Positions 23,806 to 35,370 of a stretch of 64,000 nucleotides of DNA are shown piece by piece; position 1 is the first letter of the stretch, and each line of letters starts with the position of its first letter. The DNA comes from Anodontia alba (lineage: Eukaryota; Mollusca; Bivalvia; Lucinida; Lucinidae): positions 57,455,507 to 57,519,506 of the forward strand of contig OZ024827.1 in assembly GCA_964016985.1 (NCBI GenBank), in the 5' to 3' direction. The position numbers and the translations under genes were made by a program. Under the pieces are notes generated by a model that did no database searches, had not been told where the DNA came from, and saw only the letters and a list, made by a program, of their open reading frames with translations.

Positions 23806-25050
23806 TTTTAGCTCACCAGAGCCGAAGGCTCAGGATGAGCTATTTTGATCATTCCCAGTCCGTCGTCCATCTGTCCGTCCGTCCGTTCACACCTTTGAAC
23901 GACTTCTCCTCAAAACCGCTGGGCCAAATGTCTTCAAACTTCACGTGGAGTCTTGTGTTAAAGTGTTAAAGGGGAAATGAAAATTTGAGTTGGGAGCCTT
24001 TATGCGAACCGAATTTTTATGTATTTCTGTATAAAGAGTAGCATCGGGACCCAGGGTGAAGTTGACTTGCTGTAAAAGTGCTTTAACCTCCCCATCCCCA
24101 CCCCCCACCCCCAACCCCCCACCCCCGCCGGTAGTTTATTCTACTGACCGTTTTAAAGCGGTGGTTCTGGTGTTGTTCTTACTCTTTGTACTGTTTTTCT
24201 CGTATGTTATGATGCTAGCATTGTGGTCACCGTCTTCAATAGCTGCCCACTTTGCTTTTTGTTTTACTAATTGTGCTGAGATGCTAGCATTTTGGTCACC
24301 TTCAGCAGCTGCCCGTTTTGCTTTCTGTCTGTTTTACTTGTTGTGATTAAGAATGGCATCGGGACCCAGGGTGAAGTTGGCTGGCTGTGAAAGTGCTTTA
24401 AACTCCCCCCTCACTCCCTCCGCCGGTGGTTTACTCTACTGACCGTTATAAGGCGGTGGTCCCGGTGTTGGTCTTACTCTCTGTTGGTTTGTGGTTTATT
24501 CTACGAGGCGATTTGTTTTATGTCTTACCTTGTGTTATTTTGTTCTTGTGTTTTTCAGTCCTTTTAGCATTGCGATTACCTCGATTGGGGAAGAGATAGC
24601 TAATCTTAGTGCTTTTCGTACGTTTGTTCGATTTGTGCTTGTTTGGTTTTGCCGGTTTTCTCTTCCTCTTGGTGTCTGGGAAGGGCTGCGGTTTGTGATT
24701 GTGGCACTCCCTGGACTTTTCTCTTACCTTTTTTTGAACAATCTTAGTAGAGTATCATCAATGGAACATTTCTGCCAAAATTATATTTAAATCCGTCCAG
24801 TGGTTTCTGACAAGAAGATATTAAAGTTTTTTTCTTTTGGTTGCCATGGCAATCAGAATTCTGCATGGATTCCAAATTCTCAGCCATTATCAGCCAAGGA
24901 TCAATCCTGTGAAATTTGGTTAAAATTGGCTCAGTGGTTTAGGAGGAGATGTTGTTTAAAGTAATTGTGGACAGACAGACGACGATGACGCTGGGCGGTG
25001 AGTGATCACAATAGCGCATCTTGAGCCTTTGGCTCAAGTGAGCTAAAACA
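23806..25050 (+). mobile_element. Family A-related foldback element with long terminal inverted repeats
   Basis: The left end TTTTTAGCTCACC with hairpin GAGCC-GAA-GGCTC and the right end hairpin CTTGAGCC-TTT-GGCTCAAG with TGAGCTAAAA are inverted copies; similarity continues for ~80 bp (GCTATTNTGATCA, then the GTCCGTC leader against the GACAGACAGACG end). Inside are a GACTTCTCCTCAAAACCGCT monomer start, two R-family segments and a block with GTCCAGTGGTTTCTGACAAG. Confidence 0.65.
24030..24740 (+). repeat. Dispersed repeat family R, copy 2 (with partial duplication)
   Basis: GCATCGGGACCCAGGGTGAA occurs at about 24043 and 24357, each followed by CTGACCGTT and GCGGTGGT blocks, so part of the unit is duplicated head to tail. 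It ends CTCTTACCTTTTTTTG near 24735. Homologous to 15666-15963, 52143-52640 and the complement of 48285-48440. Confidence 0.75.
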
Positions 25051-26409
25051 ACAAATGCAGAAATGTTTGAACATTTTTCCTTCTTTCTACTTTCCGGACA
25101 CCCTCAAAAAAAAGGCAGAGTATCTGGACCGCAGTGACAACTATGATAACCCAGAAAGAAAGCGACAATAAAAATGGCATCAGTGCCAATGAATAGCTAA
25201 ACACCTTGGAGTGCTTTAAAAATGATGCCAACACAGGAAGATCAGTATTTCGGGTCAGCTTATTCAACAGAGAGCATTTAAGTATGCAGAACATTTGGGA
25301 CTAAGTAATTTTAGGCCAGACCTTAGTGTTTCAGTAAGATGGAATCATCTCCCCTTCCAATGACTAATGGGAACAATAAGAAAAGTTGGATAAACAGTAA
25401 ACTGTTCGATGAATAGGTTAGGACTATGGATATGCGTATTAGTGGACAGGGTAGAAAAATCCTGTTGTTTGTGGACAATGCTCCTTCTCATCCGCAGTTG
25501 AATTTGTACAATGTACATCTGTTGTCTTAACCCATGGACCAAGGTATTATGCAGGCTGCGAAACTTAAAGCGCATATTCTTACTCAGATAGAAATACCTA
25601 CAAAATGTGGCTCGGAACTGTTAAGGATATCAATGTTCTCAATGCTATCTAGTTGGTGAACCGGTGGGTGTGGAGAGAGTTTGAAGATGGTTGACATCAG
25701 CGTCGGAGTGACACTTTCTCGTCAGCATAATATCTTGTGAACCAGTGTTTGGATTCTTTCCAAATTTTCATGGCTATATTATTGGGACATACCAAGAAAG
25801 TGATTAGATTTTGGTGACCTTGACCAAATTTTTAAGGTCACAGCTGTAGAAAAACTGAAAATTCATGGTTAGGGGACATCTGTTTTGTCTGAGAATACCA
25901 TTACTAGTTACTTTGTGTCAAGATAGTGACACCAGTGCTATTATATATATACTTGTTCCCTGGGTTTATTTTTCATACCTATATGTGAGGTTATGTTTCT
26001 CCATGAAAACTTATGAGTACTTATTTGAAACCATTTTAGTGAGGTGGTTCAAATGAATACACATTCATGATCTTTTGGAGAGATAAACAAAAGCCCTCGT
26101 ACCTACAGCTATGATTTTCATGCCTGAAGCTATGATTTTAACTGTAGAAGTGTGCTAAAATATTTTCCAAGGAGTACCCCACCATTTTATTTGGTTTTAA
26201 CTGGATTTTATAGTCCTTTAACAGCGGATATTCTTCTTTTTAAATCATGTACATTCTATTCCATTTTATCTGGATTTTATACAGTGTCTTAAAAGGTAGG
26301 GTGATTATGAAATACTAACTCGGGTTATAAATCTAGTCTTGATCATGTGTTTGTTCAGGTTTTAGTAATTATTATGGGCTAGATAACAGTGGATATCAGG
26401 TGAATATTA
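25051..26409. other. No gene recognised
   Basis: AT-rich DNA with no domain-bearing ORF, splice pattern or repeat that I could identify. Confidence 0.4.
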
Positions 26410-26548
26410 TTTCTTATTTCTCTATGAAAACATAAGTTTTTGGTACTCATTAGAAGCGCTTCACTGAATAATGAAGTGCCTCACTGGGATGTTTCAAATG
26501 AGTACCTGCAAGTTGCAACATGTTTTCATGGAAAAATAAGAAAAATAT
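26410..26548. mobile_element. Palindromic hairpin element, copy P2 (decayed)
   Basis: Outer arms TTTCTTATTTCTCTATGAAA and the complement of TTTTCATGGAAAAATAAGAA pair well; the inner GGTACTCATTAGAAGCGCTT is only partly matched by AAATGAGTACC because the centre has diverged. Confidence 0.7.
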
Positions 26549-26616
26549 CAATACTTTTGGATTGCAAAAAAATAAAATCTTATCAAGAGCAATTGTATTG
26601 ATATAATAAATGTTCC

Positions 26617-26716
26617 ACTTTCTCCACAAAAACTGATGTCGTGGGTACTCATTAGAAGTGCCTTGCCAAGGCACTTCTAATGAGCGCCTACAATGTTTTT
26701 GCATAAAAAATAGAAA
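26617..26716. mobile_element. Palindromic hairpin element, copy P3
   Basis: The core at 26641-26691 has arm TACTCATTAGAAGTGCCTTG against CCAAGGCACTTCTAATGAG. The change of GCG to GTG in the left arm is matched by CGC to CAC in the right arm relative to copy P1. It lies only ~70 bp from copy P2. Confidence 0.8.
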
Positions 26717-26718
26717 AC

Positions 26719-28160
26719 AATCTGAATGACCATTTTATCTACAGCTCTGACCTGAGTTTTTGTTACAAAAACTTGCCAAGTCTCACTGTTTTCTCTTATT
26801 TCTCCTGAAATGCAAAGACTGGGAGATCTAATTAAAATCATCTGGGAGGTGATTCCAATCGGATCCATCATCACATTTTTATGGAGAAATGGAAAAGAAA
26901 AAAACAATCACAGACAAAGAGGACAATGTATCAGATTGTGTTGGACAGAACTCATTACTTGACTTTTCATAGTATAAACTAAAGACTGTGAGCTTTTCAT
27001 ACAGACAGAACAACTACAGATCTGTTTATATTGGTAAAAAACTGCTTTTATAAATTGAGGATTACTAGAGATTTTCATAAGATTATTGCTTCATGTATTA
27101 ATATGGGATTTTTTACACTTCAGTTTATATATGTCGTATTTATAAATTGAGTTTTGCTATTAACTAATAAAATAAACTAAGATAAAAAATAAAACAACAA
27201 AACATGCATTTATTTAAAGAAATAAAAGTACATTTTATTTCAAATTATGTTTTATTTTTCATTTTTAGAAAATAACTCATAGAGTGCTATAGATAAGATT
27301 TTTGTACAATGAGTATTTTACCCCCTGCTTCAAAGCTTAATACTTAAATGATCATTTGCGTGCTTAACTCTTAAAGCACCGATCATAAATGTAGCATACA
27401 AAGTTCTATTTGTTTGAGAGAAAATAAAGCTTGGCATTTCATGTGAATTAGATAATTCAGATGAAATACTAAGCTTTATTTCCTGTGAAAAACTACATCA
27501 ACAAAGAACAACTAGAATGCATTAATCTGTCAGTTAGCTAAGGGTTATTTAAACCCTTTCTGGTCTAATGTACTGCTGCTGCTCACAAAATAATGTGTGA
27601 AGGAAATTTCTTTATGTTAAAAGATGTTTTAAAGTTCACTGGAAATTTTTACCCCCTTATTTGATTTCATTGCTAAAATCCAAAATTTCATTGAGTACTT
27701 TTACTCTCTCAACTTCAATTTTAAAACTGATTTTAAAAAATCAGAGCTGAAATACCCTTTACTCCCTCTTATCTAGAGCTCTGTATATAGTAAATGTAAG
27801 GCGTGCATAAAAAGTTTATGTCTGCATTATCGGAATTGTTGCTTAACAGTCTGATGCCAGCGTAAAAGCTTGCTTAACAGTCCGATGCCAGTGAAAAAGC
27901 CCGTTGGTGAAACCCTCCAAACACCAGCCACCTCCCTAAAACAATCATTTTTGGCTGTTCAAGTTGTTTTTAGTGACTGTTGTTAGAGAGGTTCCTCTGT
28001 ATACATATGCATGGTACATGTGGGCCCTTTCCAGGGCCTTTTGAATATAGGTTATAAATGTTGTTAGAGACATAAATGTAGCACCCTAAACATGAAAACA
28101 GTAAGAGTGAAAATAGTATTCATTTTAATAGCTCTAGATGAGAGTGGGTTTCAATTAATA
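26719..28160. other. No gene; one 60-bp palindrome at 27420-27483
   Basis: AT-rich DNA. 27420-27483 is an unrelated inverted repeat: AAAATAAAGCTT..ATTTCAT.TGAAT faces ATTCA.ATGAAAT..AAGCTTTATTT around a 6-nt centre. The rest shows nothing. Confidence 0.6.
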
Positions 28161-28161
28161 G

Positions 28162-28270
28162 TTTTCTTATTTCTCATCAAAACATATGTTGTGTGTACTC
28201 TTTAGAAGTGTCTCATTGGGCACTTCTAATGAGTACCCACAACATACGTTTTCATTGAGAAATAAGAAAA
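28162..28270. mobile_element. Palindromic hairpin element, copy P4
   Basis: Long arms of about 50 bp: TTCTTATTTCTCATCAAAAC and ATATGTTGTGTGTACTC on the left against the complement of GAGTACCCACAACATACGTT and TTCATTGAGAAATAAGAA on the right. The centre (TCTCATTGGGCA) has lost symmetry. It shows that the full element is about 105-110 bp with AAATAAGAAA ends. Confidence 0.85.
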
Positions 28271-28859
28271 AACAAAACAAAAAAAAACATGTATACTATT
28301 TGTTGGAAAAAGAGCCTCATCAAGAGCTATGTTTTCTGTGTGTGATGACAACATTGAGTCACCATACTGAAATAAATGTGTGTCTTTACTAATTGTCTGT
28401 GTATTATTCATAATATCAGTATCAAGGTTTCTGGACTTGGGTGTGTCAAATATTTTTGCAAATATTACATTCAAGAATATATTTGATAAAAATCGGCTTC
28501 TCAGCTCACAAACTATATACTTTAGACTAAGTTGTCCTTTATTTAATTTAATCATTAAAACAGCTTTATAATGTAAATAATGATATGCCATATGTAGTAC
28601 TTTTCACATCAGAAAACATGCATTATTTTGCATGTGAAGCATTTTTCTTTTTTTATTATCAATAAACATTACATATAGTTTCACTGTAATGTGTCTGACA
28701 CAGAATTAGTATATTTTGTTTCCTTTAACATGCCTTTCTCCCATTGCCATACCCCACCCACTTCTTTCTTTAGTACATATCAAAATGAAAATCAGCGAGG
28801 CCTTAAAAAAACAAACGTCACATGCATGTCCAGTAGAAGAGTGAGCGGGTGCCAGACAA

Positions 28860-29180
28860 AATGGCCTTATATTTTTTTCTATTACAAAGATCCTGATCAA
28901 ACTGCCGATGCTCATGCACTTGCTGATCTGGAATTTTGTTGGTCATAAGTGTTGTTTTTGTTGTTTGTTTTTTCAACCGTAAAGATCCAAAGACCCTGAT
29001 CAGACTGTACAGACGCACATAAATGCATATGCTGGATTAGAACTTTGCTGGTCAGATATATATTCACTAGAGTTTTTTTTTTTTTTTTTTTTTTTGTGGC
29101 AAAACTCTAACCGGCCCCTAGTTTACTTACGATTATCTGCTGCAAAGACCCAGATTAATCTGTGCGGATGCTTATAATAC
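28860..29180. repeat. Dispersed CTGATCAGACTG repeats, three degenerate copies
   Basis: Blocks CCTGATCAAACTGCCGATGC (near 28890), CCCTGATCAGACTGTACAGA (near 28993) and CCCAGATTAATCTGTGCGGA (near 29148) share order and spacing with TTTGTTGGTCATAA-type ends. The core is the complement of the GCAGTCTGATCAGGG block of the 13800-16850 satellite. Confidence 0.55.
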
Positions 29181-29890
29181 TGAGCTATCAAACACCTTTG
29201 ATGCCCCATTCCACTTGAGATAATAAATAAACAAAATTGTTTGGGGTGGTGAAATAGATTAAGTGATTTTGTCCGATCGGGTAAATAAATAAAGTTGTTC
29301 GGGTGTTTTAGGTTTTTTTTGCGTGGTTTGGAGCTATTCAACGGACCGATCATTTCCTACGAAAGCGCCTTCGCGCAATTTGCATCATTAATTCTGTTGA
29401 ATCAATATTTAAAATAGAGGAGTTTTCTTTTATTTCCAAAACTTAATTTTGTCGTGAACTTGAAGATCATATTAAAGAGATGTTTTAAAATGAACAAATT
29501 GAAACCTGAATCAAATGATTTGACAAAATAATCGTTTTATGAGATTAATCAACGCTTCAGGACACATACGGTCTTTCCATACACAGACTGACAGGGTTAG
29601 GTCACAAATGATCTTATACGACTTGGTCTAAAATATTTACAAAATTGAAATGTTTTAGAGATAGTCTATCCGTTTGATATGTAATTCCTATTCAACTAAC
29701 GATAGCGTGATTGCTATGTAGTCAAATTTAGACCTCAGGTCACCTGAGTAGAGAAGAGACGATTCGAGCATTATGGTCAACCAAAAATTGTATTTAATAT
29801 ATTATTCTTCTACTTCGAGCTTGCGCAGCAGATCATTATTTTATTTCTGAATTTAATGTCTTTGCTATGAAGATTTAATGAACTATTGAA
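29181..29890. other. No gene recognised
   Basis: AT-rich DNA without identifiable coding or repeat structure. Confidence 0.35.
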
Positions 29891-31075
29891 ATCGGTAAGG
29901 GCCATCAGAAATTTTCATAGATGAATGAAGACCTCCGAGCGGACCCAATTAATATAGGTTTTTACTTCAATAGAAGCTGCAGTCGAGGGTTGAAATCCCA
30001 TAGAAAGAATTAGCTGAAGACCCCGCTCCGCACCCCCACCCGCCCCACCTCCGAGTTTGTTTTTTTTAATCACTTACCGTTGCTTTAATTGCAATGCTGT
30101 CATTGTGGTACTTTTTGTTAAATGTTCTGTAGTGTTTTCCATACAAATGTGTTTTTTCTCTCTTTTTTTTTTTTTAACAATTATGTAAGTTAAAGATATA
30201 TTACGTTAAGTTTGAGTAAAGGGTAGCAACCTCTTTAGGAAAGAACCCAACTCCGTTTGCATTGTGTTCTTTTTGTGGCTGTTTAATTGTGTTTGTCTGT
30301 CTTTCAGTTTGATAAAAGTCAAAAAGGATTGCCGTTGGAAACAAAGAACACACACAATCACGAAAATCGGAGACTCGGTTTGATTCAGTTCTTTCAACAC
30401 GGTAGTTTGCGAGGCTGCATACGCCCCCTAGCGCCGGCTTAAGCGATATTCGATTTTCAAAATAACCAGAATGGTCTCAATGATCCCAAAGGAAATAAAA
30501 ATAACCTGCACTATGAAGATGTACGGGGAGACTTTTTTACGGCCTCCCCAAGGCACAACACTAGCTACAGGAGAGTAAAATAAAATTCAAAAAGGATTGC
30601 CTTTGGAATCAAAGAATACACAAAGTCACGAAAATCGGAGACTCGGTTTGACTGTCTCTTCATATGCATCACTGTAGTCTGCGAGGCTGCATACGCCCCC
30701 TAGCGCCGGCTTAAGCGATATTCGATTTTCAAAATAACCAGAATGGGCTCAATGATCCAAAATAAATAAAAATAACCTGCACTATGAAGATGTACGGGGA
30801 GACTTTTTTACGGCCGCCCCAAGGCACAACACTAGCTACAGAAAAGTAAAATAAAAGTCAAAAAGGATTTCCTTTGGAATCAAAGAATACACAAAGTCAC
30901 GAAAATCGGAGACTCGGTTTGATTGAGTCTCTTCATCTGCAACACTGTAGTTTTCGGGGCTGCATACGCCCCCTAGCGCTGGCTTAAGCGGTATTCGATT
31001 TTCATTGATGTCAAGAATTGAATGTGTATCTGATTATATCAGTTCCTGAGTTCACTTTTGTACTTTTATAACCAT
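29890..31075 (+). repeat. Dispersed repeat family K, split by a 265-bp unit array
   Basis: 29890-30310 matches 37850-38200 (ATGAAGACCTCC, GTACTTTTTGTTAA, TGTAGTGTTTTCC, GTCTGTCTTTC) and 31000-31075 matches 38205-38260 (GATGT.GATCTGATTATATCAGTTCC-type). In the second copy these two parts are adjacent, so the 690 bp between them here is a later insertion. Confidence 0.7.
30312..31005 (+). repeat. 265-bp unit array U, locus 1 (2.6 copies)
   Basis: Monomers start near 30320, 30586 and 30857 with GTCAAAAAGGATTGCC. Each holds GAGACTCGG..GAGTCTC, an inverted pair able to form a hairpin, then GAGGCTGCATACGCCCCCTA and GGGGAGACTTTTTTACGGCC. The same unit recurs at 32690-33060, 50600-51215, 52068-52935 (split) and 56165-56395. 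Confidence 0.8.
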
Positions 31076-31289
31076 TTGAACATTTTTATGTTCTGTTTGT
31101 TTTATAAATTCGCAAGAAAAGATATTCTGCAGTAGAATTGAAAGTATTTATCATGGCATACACGATGCGAAGAGAATGTTTGAGTTATTGCGTTTGTACA
31201 TAAGTATATATTTAACAAAGTCCACACATATACATCCTGAAAAAATCTACATAACATATGTTTAAAACAAAAAACAAAAAAAAAACGTT

Positions 31290-32101
31290 GTTTTCCCCGC
31301 GCTTTTCGAAGAAAAAGCGGGGATATTGTTTACCCCCCGTCACGCTGTCCGGCCGTACGTCCGTCTGTAATGTCACACCATTGCTCCTAGACCATTTAAA
31401 GGCTCCATAAACATTTTATTATCCAAGAAAGATTTTATAAGTTGATATATGGTATTAATGCAATCATAAAATGTGGCGCTCGACAGCGTGTAAAATTTCA
31501 GTTAGTCTCGTTCTTCAAATGAAATGATTTTTTTATCATTTCTCTAAATTAATGTTGCCAACATTAATTAAAATGTACGATGTATGTGTTATTTTTGATC
31601 CAGTTCAAAAATGAGAGACTAACTGAAATTTTATAGGCTGTCAAATGCCGCATTTTATGACTGTATTTATACTATATATCAATTTATTAAAACTTTTTTG
31701 AATTAAAAATGTCTATTTTTGAGAAACATGGAGTCTTTAAGCTAGATTCTCGAAACTTTCACAGGCGATAGCCCTATGAATGATGACTGGCGGAACACAT
31801 TCGGAATTTTGATGTGACCCCTGGGGTCAGGGCCAGGGAAATGTGGCCCCGAAGGGTCAAAATCCATTTTGTTCAAACATAATCATATTGCACATCAAAT
31901 CGAAGGTTATGAAGAGTTGAATACAGTGGTGCAAACAAAAATGCCCCGGGGCATGTCTGGGGGTCACTAGAGGTCAAAAAGTAGAATTTTGGGTCATATT
32001 TTTTAATTGTCACCCAACTCCTCTTAGGCTTTTTTAGCTAGAACCTTGACAATGGCGCTGGCGCGGGGATATGCGATGGCGCGCCATCGACTTGCTCTAG
32101 T
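31290..32101 (+). mobile_element. Helentron-like non-autonomous element, family D
   Basis: The left head 31295-31322 is a hairpin (CCCCGC..TTTTC-GAA-GAAAAAGCGGGG) followed by ATATTGTTTACC and GTCCGGCCGTACGTCCGTC. The right side repeats the head inverted (GCGCGGGGATATGCG, 32061-32075), followed by a perfect 16-bp palindrome CGATGGCGCGCCATCG (32074-32089) and ACTTGCTCTAG. The middle holds a foldback (31425-31700) and a GACCCCTGGGGTCA-type block rather than a clean monomer array. CTAG at the end fits the CTRR end of canonical Helitrons. Assignment inferred. Confidence 0.6.
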
Positions 32102-32690
32102 TTCATTATAACTCGTCCGATAATGATGACATTGATGTCAAATTTTCGCCATACAGTTCTAAAAGTACTCAAGTATACCTTTTTATAACAGATATTACTC
32201 TTGAACTTATTTGTTGCTAATTAAAATGGATTGTGATCTTAAGCAGATTTTTAAAATCAGTTGTATTGTTTTTACCAAGAGTGGGGTGTATTTATTTTTT
32301 ATTGGGTTTGACAGAAAAGGTCAGCGCATAGTGTTCTGGCTTACCGGTGTTTTGTTTTGTATACGCATGCTTTACCGCCTAGGCTCGTAGTGGCGAGACT
32401 GTCGAATATGCATTGCAACAGGTAAAGGTAACCACCTCAGGTTGCCTACGGCACCTGGCACTGCTCTGGTCCAAAGAGACATCCAGGCTGTATGCAAAGG
32501 GAGTAAGCCCATGCCTGGCACTAATTTGGTCTAAAAAGACATACAGGTAGTGTGCGAAGGGGTAAGTCCAAGCCTGGCACTACTCCAGTCCAAAGTAACA
32601 TACAGGTAGTGTGCAATGTATTCGAGACGGTCTCAATTTCTCAGGGATTTCGAACTGTAGGGTAGCCCATAACGTACCACTGGGGAGATA
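32102..32690. repeat. Short tandem array (~64-bp unit) in otherwise empty DNA
   Basis: GCCTGGCACTA.T.TGGTC with AAAGAGACATACAGGTAGTG occurs about three times between 32445 and 32622. No coding signal in the rest of the stretch. Confidence 0.65.
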
Positions 32691-32694
32691 CAGT

Positions 32695-33065
32695 AAACGT
32701 CAAAAAGATTGTCTTTGGAAACAAAAAAGACACTACGGATTAGTAAATGGGAGTCTCGGTTCTATTGAGACGCTTCATAAGCAGTAATGAAGTTTGCAAC
32801 ACTGCGTACGCCCTGAGCAGAAATCCATTTTCAAATATACCACAATGAGCCCAATGATCCCAAAAGAAATGAAATATAATCTGTAATATGGTGATTTACG
32901 GGGAGACGGTCTACTCCCGCCACACGACACTAAAACCAGCTGCATTGTAGTAAAATAAACGTAAAAAAGATTGCCTTTGGAAACAAAAAACACGCTACAG
33001 ATTAGAAAATTGGAGCCTCGGTTTTATTGAGACTCTTCATAAGCAGTAATAAAGTTTGCAATACT
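32695..33065 (+). repeat. 265-bp unit array U, locus 2
   Basis: Units start near 32699 and 32960 (261-bp period) with the AAAGATTGYCTTTGGAAACA block. The second unit is cut off near 33065, after GAGACTCTTCATAAGCAGTA. Confidence 0.75.
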
Positions 33066-33289
33066 ACTATAAGTCTGACAAAGTATCAGCTGGCCGGCTA
33101 TATTATGTTGCCTGTCAGACATAAAGATTCAAACAGAATGATTTCAAGAAATGAATACAAAAGTCAGCTCAATCGGGACTGTTGCATTATTTGTTGATCG
33201 AACACTGACGAAGCAACAGGCCTAAAAGAGAAAAGAAAACAAAACAAAATAATGAGAAGAGAGAGAGAGAGAGAGAGGATATTGGTCAA

Positions 33290-35030
33290 CGTACAATACA
33301 GGACAACAGTCACTTCATAATCCCCACAGATGAGACGTCACTTTTTTCTTTGGGCAATAGAACAACTGGCGTTGCCCAATCACTAATACTGACTTTCTCA
33401 ATGACTCCCTGGTTTACTAATTTATCTAACTATTTGTCTATTTTGTCTCAAAGAGAGTAAGGCATTGGTCTAGCTTTTACAAATTCGCGTGAGCTGTTTT
33501 CTCTCAAAATTAGCTTTCACATATTTTAGTTTATCAGAAAATACATCTGAGTATTTTGTATTTATTTGTATCTATTTCTGACTGCCGTGAAATCTTTTTA
33601 CTCGAAACATAGTACAATGATCCTATCACCGTCCAATGTAGATTTATATATCTTATCCACTCACGACCAAATAATGGTCTACCCTCATTGTTAAGTGAAA
33701 TTTTATTGTTTCTTTCTGATTATTGAGCTATACCTTCCACTCAACATAAACAAATGGGTGAAAAGGTTCTTCCGAGTATGTCTTTACAGTTAAATTTTTG
33801 TTTATAAGCTTACAATTTTTAAAATATTTGTTATGTCTTGTTTAGAGATGACTGATATTCCTAAACCAGTGTCCAGTTCCATATTTATCGTAGTACCGTT
33901 TGTAACTGGCGATATCAAAATGACATTTCTGACTTGACAATCAGATAAACTTTTCATATATTCTTCATCGGAGCTTTCCAAATCTAGAGTGCGCACTTTC
34001 ACCTTAGTCTGTCCAAATTTTGGTTACAAGCAGGTGAAATATGGCTCCTCTTGTGGCAACCATGACAAATCTTGTTCTTAAATCTGCAATTATCAGGACT
34101 GTGATTAGTTCTGTTACATCTATAGCAGGGCTTTATCTATTCTGATGATGTACCTTGACCTTTTTCAGGATGTGGATTTCCATAACTTACTCGTGGTTTG
34201 TCTTTTTATTCCCTTTCTTACCCCTGTATTCGAATGTCAGTTTATTCACTTCAGTACTTCCCTCTTCTGTAAGAGTCTTTCTTGTAGCCGGACAACATCT
34301 TTGTTAGCGGATTCCATCACTTGTTCAGTTTTATAACGCTTTTTTTATATGTTTGTCACGTTCAACTAATAATTACTTTGGAATCGCTTTACTCTTTAAT
34401 TCACAAGCAAATCTATTCCTTAATGCTTATTTCAGTTTTGTCCCCAAAGTCACTCACTCAACGTTTTAATGTCACATGAAAGTCTCGTATGGACTCTTTC
34501 GGTTTTCGGTCTCTTTTACAGAACCTAACCCTGTCGGCAATAACGAGAGGTTTGGGGGCTAAGTGATCCTTTAATTTGTCACACAGTGTAGGATAATCTT
34601 TCGTACATGAAAGTTCTGGACTAGATAAGTCTTGTAACAACTTTTAAGTTTAACTAACAATCAAGCCTAATAAAGCTGGAACTTACTTTTCATTTGCTAC
34701 TTCATTTGCAATGAAATATTGGTTTAATCGTTCCTCCTAACAAGATGATGGCTCAACATACGGTTCCACTATACCGATAAATGCTGCCATTGCAGCTTAC
34801 TCGGTACCGTTAAGTATCATATAATGTTTTTTTCTGGGCAGATACAAGTCGTTGCAAACTTTGCATTTGTTTACCGAATAATTCCCGTACAAGTCAGGTC
34901 GACATATTCAGTGACTAAGAGCCACTGACAATACAAGTATTCATCACAATAATAAATGAGATTAATTTTTTCCCAGTTCATTTGTGATAAATTTTATCCC
35001 GTTTCGTCGCCAGTTTCTTATATATCGCTG
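33290..35030 (-). pseudogene. Second Gypsy element relic: gag, zinc knuckles, protease, start of RT
   Basis: Minus strand, reading from high to low coordinates. 34640-34458 encodes a capsid part (LCDKLKDHLAPKPLVIA). About 34135-34025 encodes two CCHC knuckles (CYRCNRTNHSPDNC and CHGCHKRSHISPAC, each C-x2-C-x4-H-x4-C). 34002-33802 holds the protease with NMELDTGLGISVIS, in which D-T-G is intact. 33470-33310 encodes the start of reverse transcriptase (LDKLVNQGVIEK, SDWATPVV, then after a frame change ICGDYEVTVV) with two stops. A leader GGCGACGAAACGGGATAAA lies just upstream (about 35000), after a TATATAAG box, suggesting a 5' LTR at 35030-35210. Truncated after early RT. This family differs from the element at 3851. 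Confidence 0.75.
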
Positions 35031-35319
35031 GACTTACGAATGGGTAAGACGATGGGCAACGAAATTTCAGAACCCCGGATTTAATCAATTGTCCAAAAAC
35101 ATGACACGAACAGAATAGCACATATACGGAACAACAATGAAACGTTCATACACGACAGGGACATCCTTCGTAACACATTATTAATGGACGGTAGTGTCGT
35201 TTGTTTCACGCTCTTGAGATTTTTTTCTTGGACAGAAAGCCGGAAACATGTTTAAAAATTATTATTGTTTGAAAGTATAATATTATGTCAGTATATTATT
35301 GTTGTTATTTTTTTTTCAG

Positions 35320-35370
35320 AATCTTTCATAGCAATAAAACGTATGAAGCGAATGGCAGGCTCTTTGATCA
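35320..35370 (+). CDS. Exon 1 (first recognised) of an unknown spliced gene
   Basis: A strong acceptor (GTTATTTTTTTTTCAG ending 35319) and a consensus donor (ATCA|GTAAGT) bound 51 bases. The open frame leaves one base (A) at the 3' side, which completes a codon with the CA that begins the next exon. Two ATGs (35343, 35352) are possible starts giving MKRMAGSLI or MAGSLI; the frame is also open to the exon start, so earlier coding exons cannot be excluded. An upstream exon is implied by the acceptor but was not found; the minus-strand Gypsy relic lies just upstream. Confidence 0.55.
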
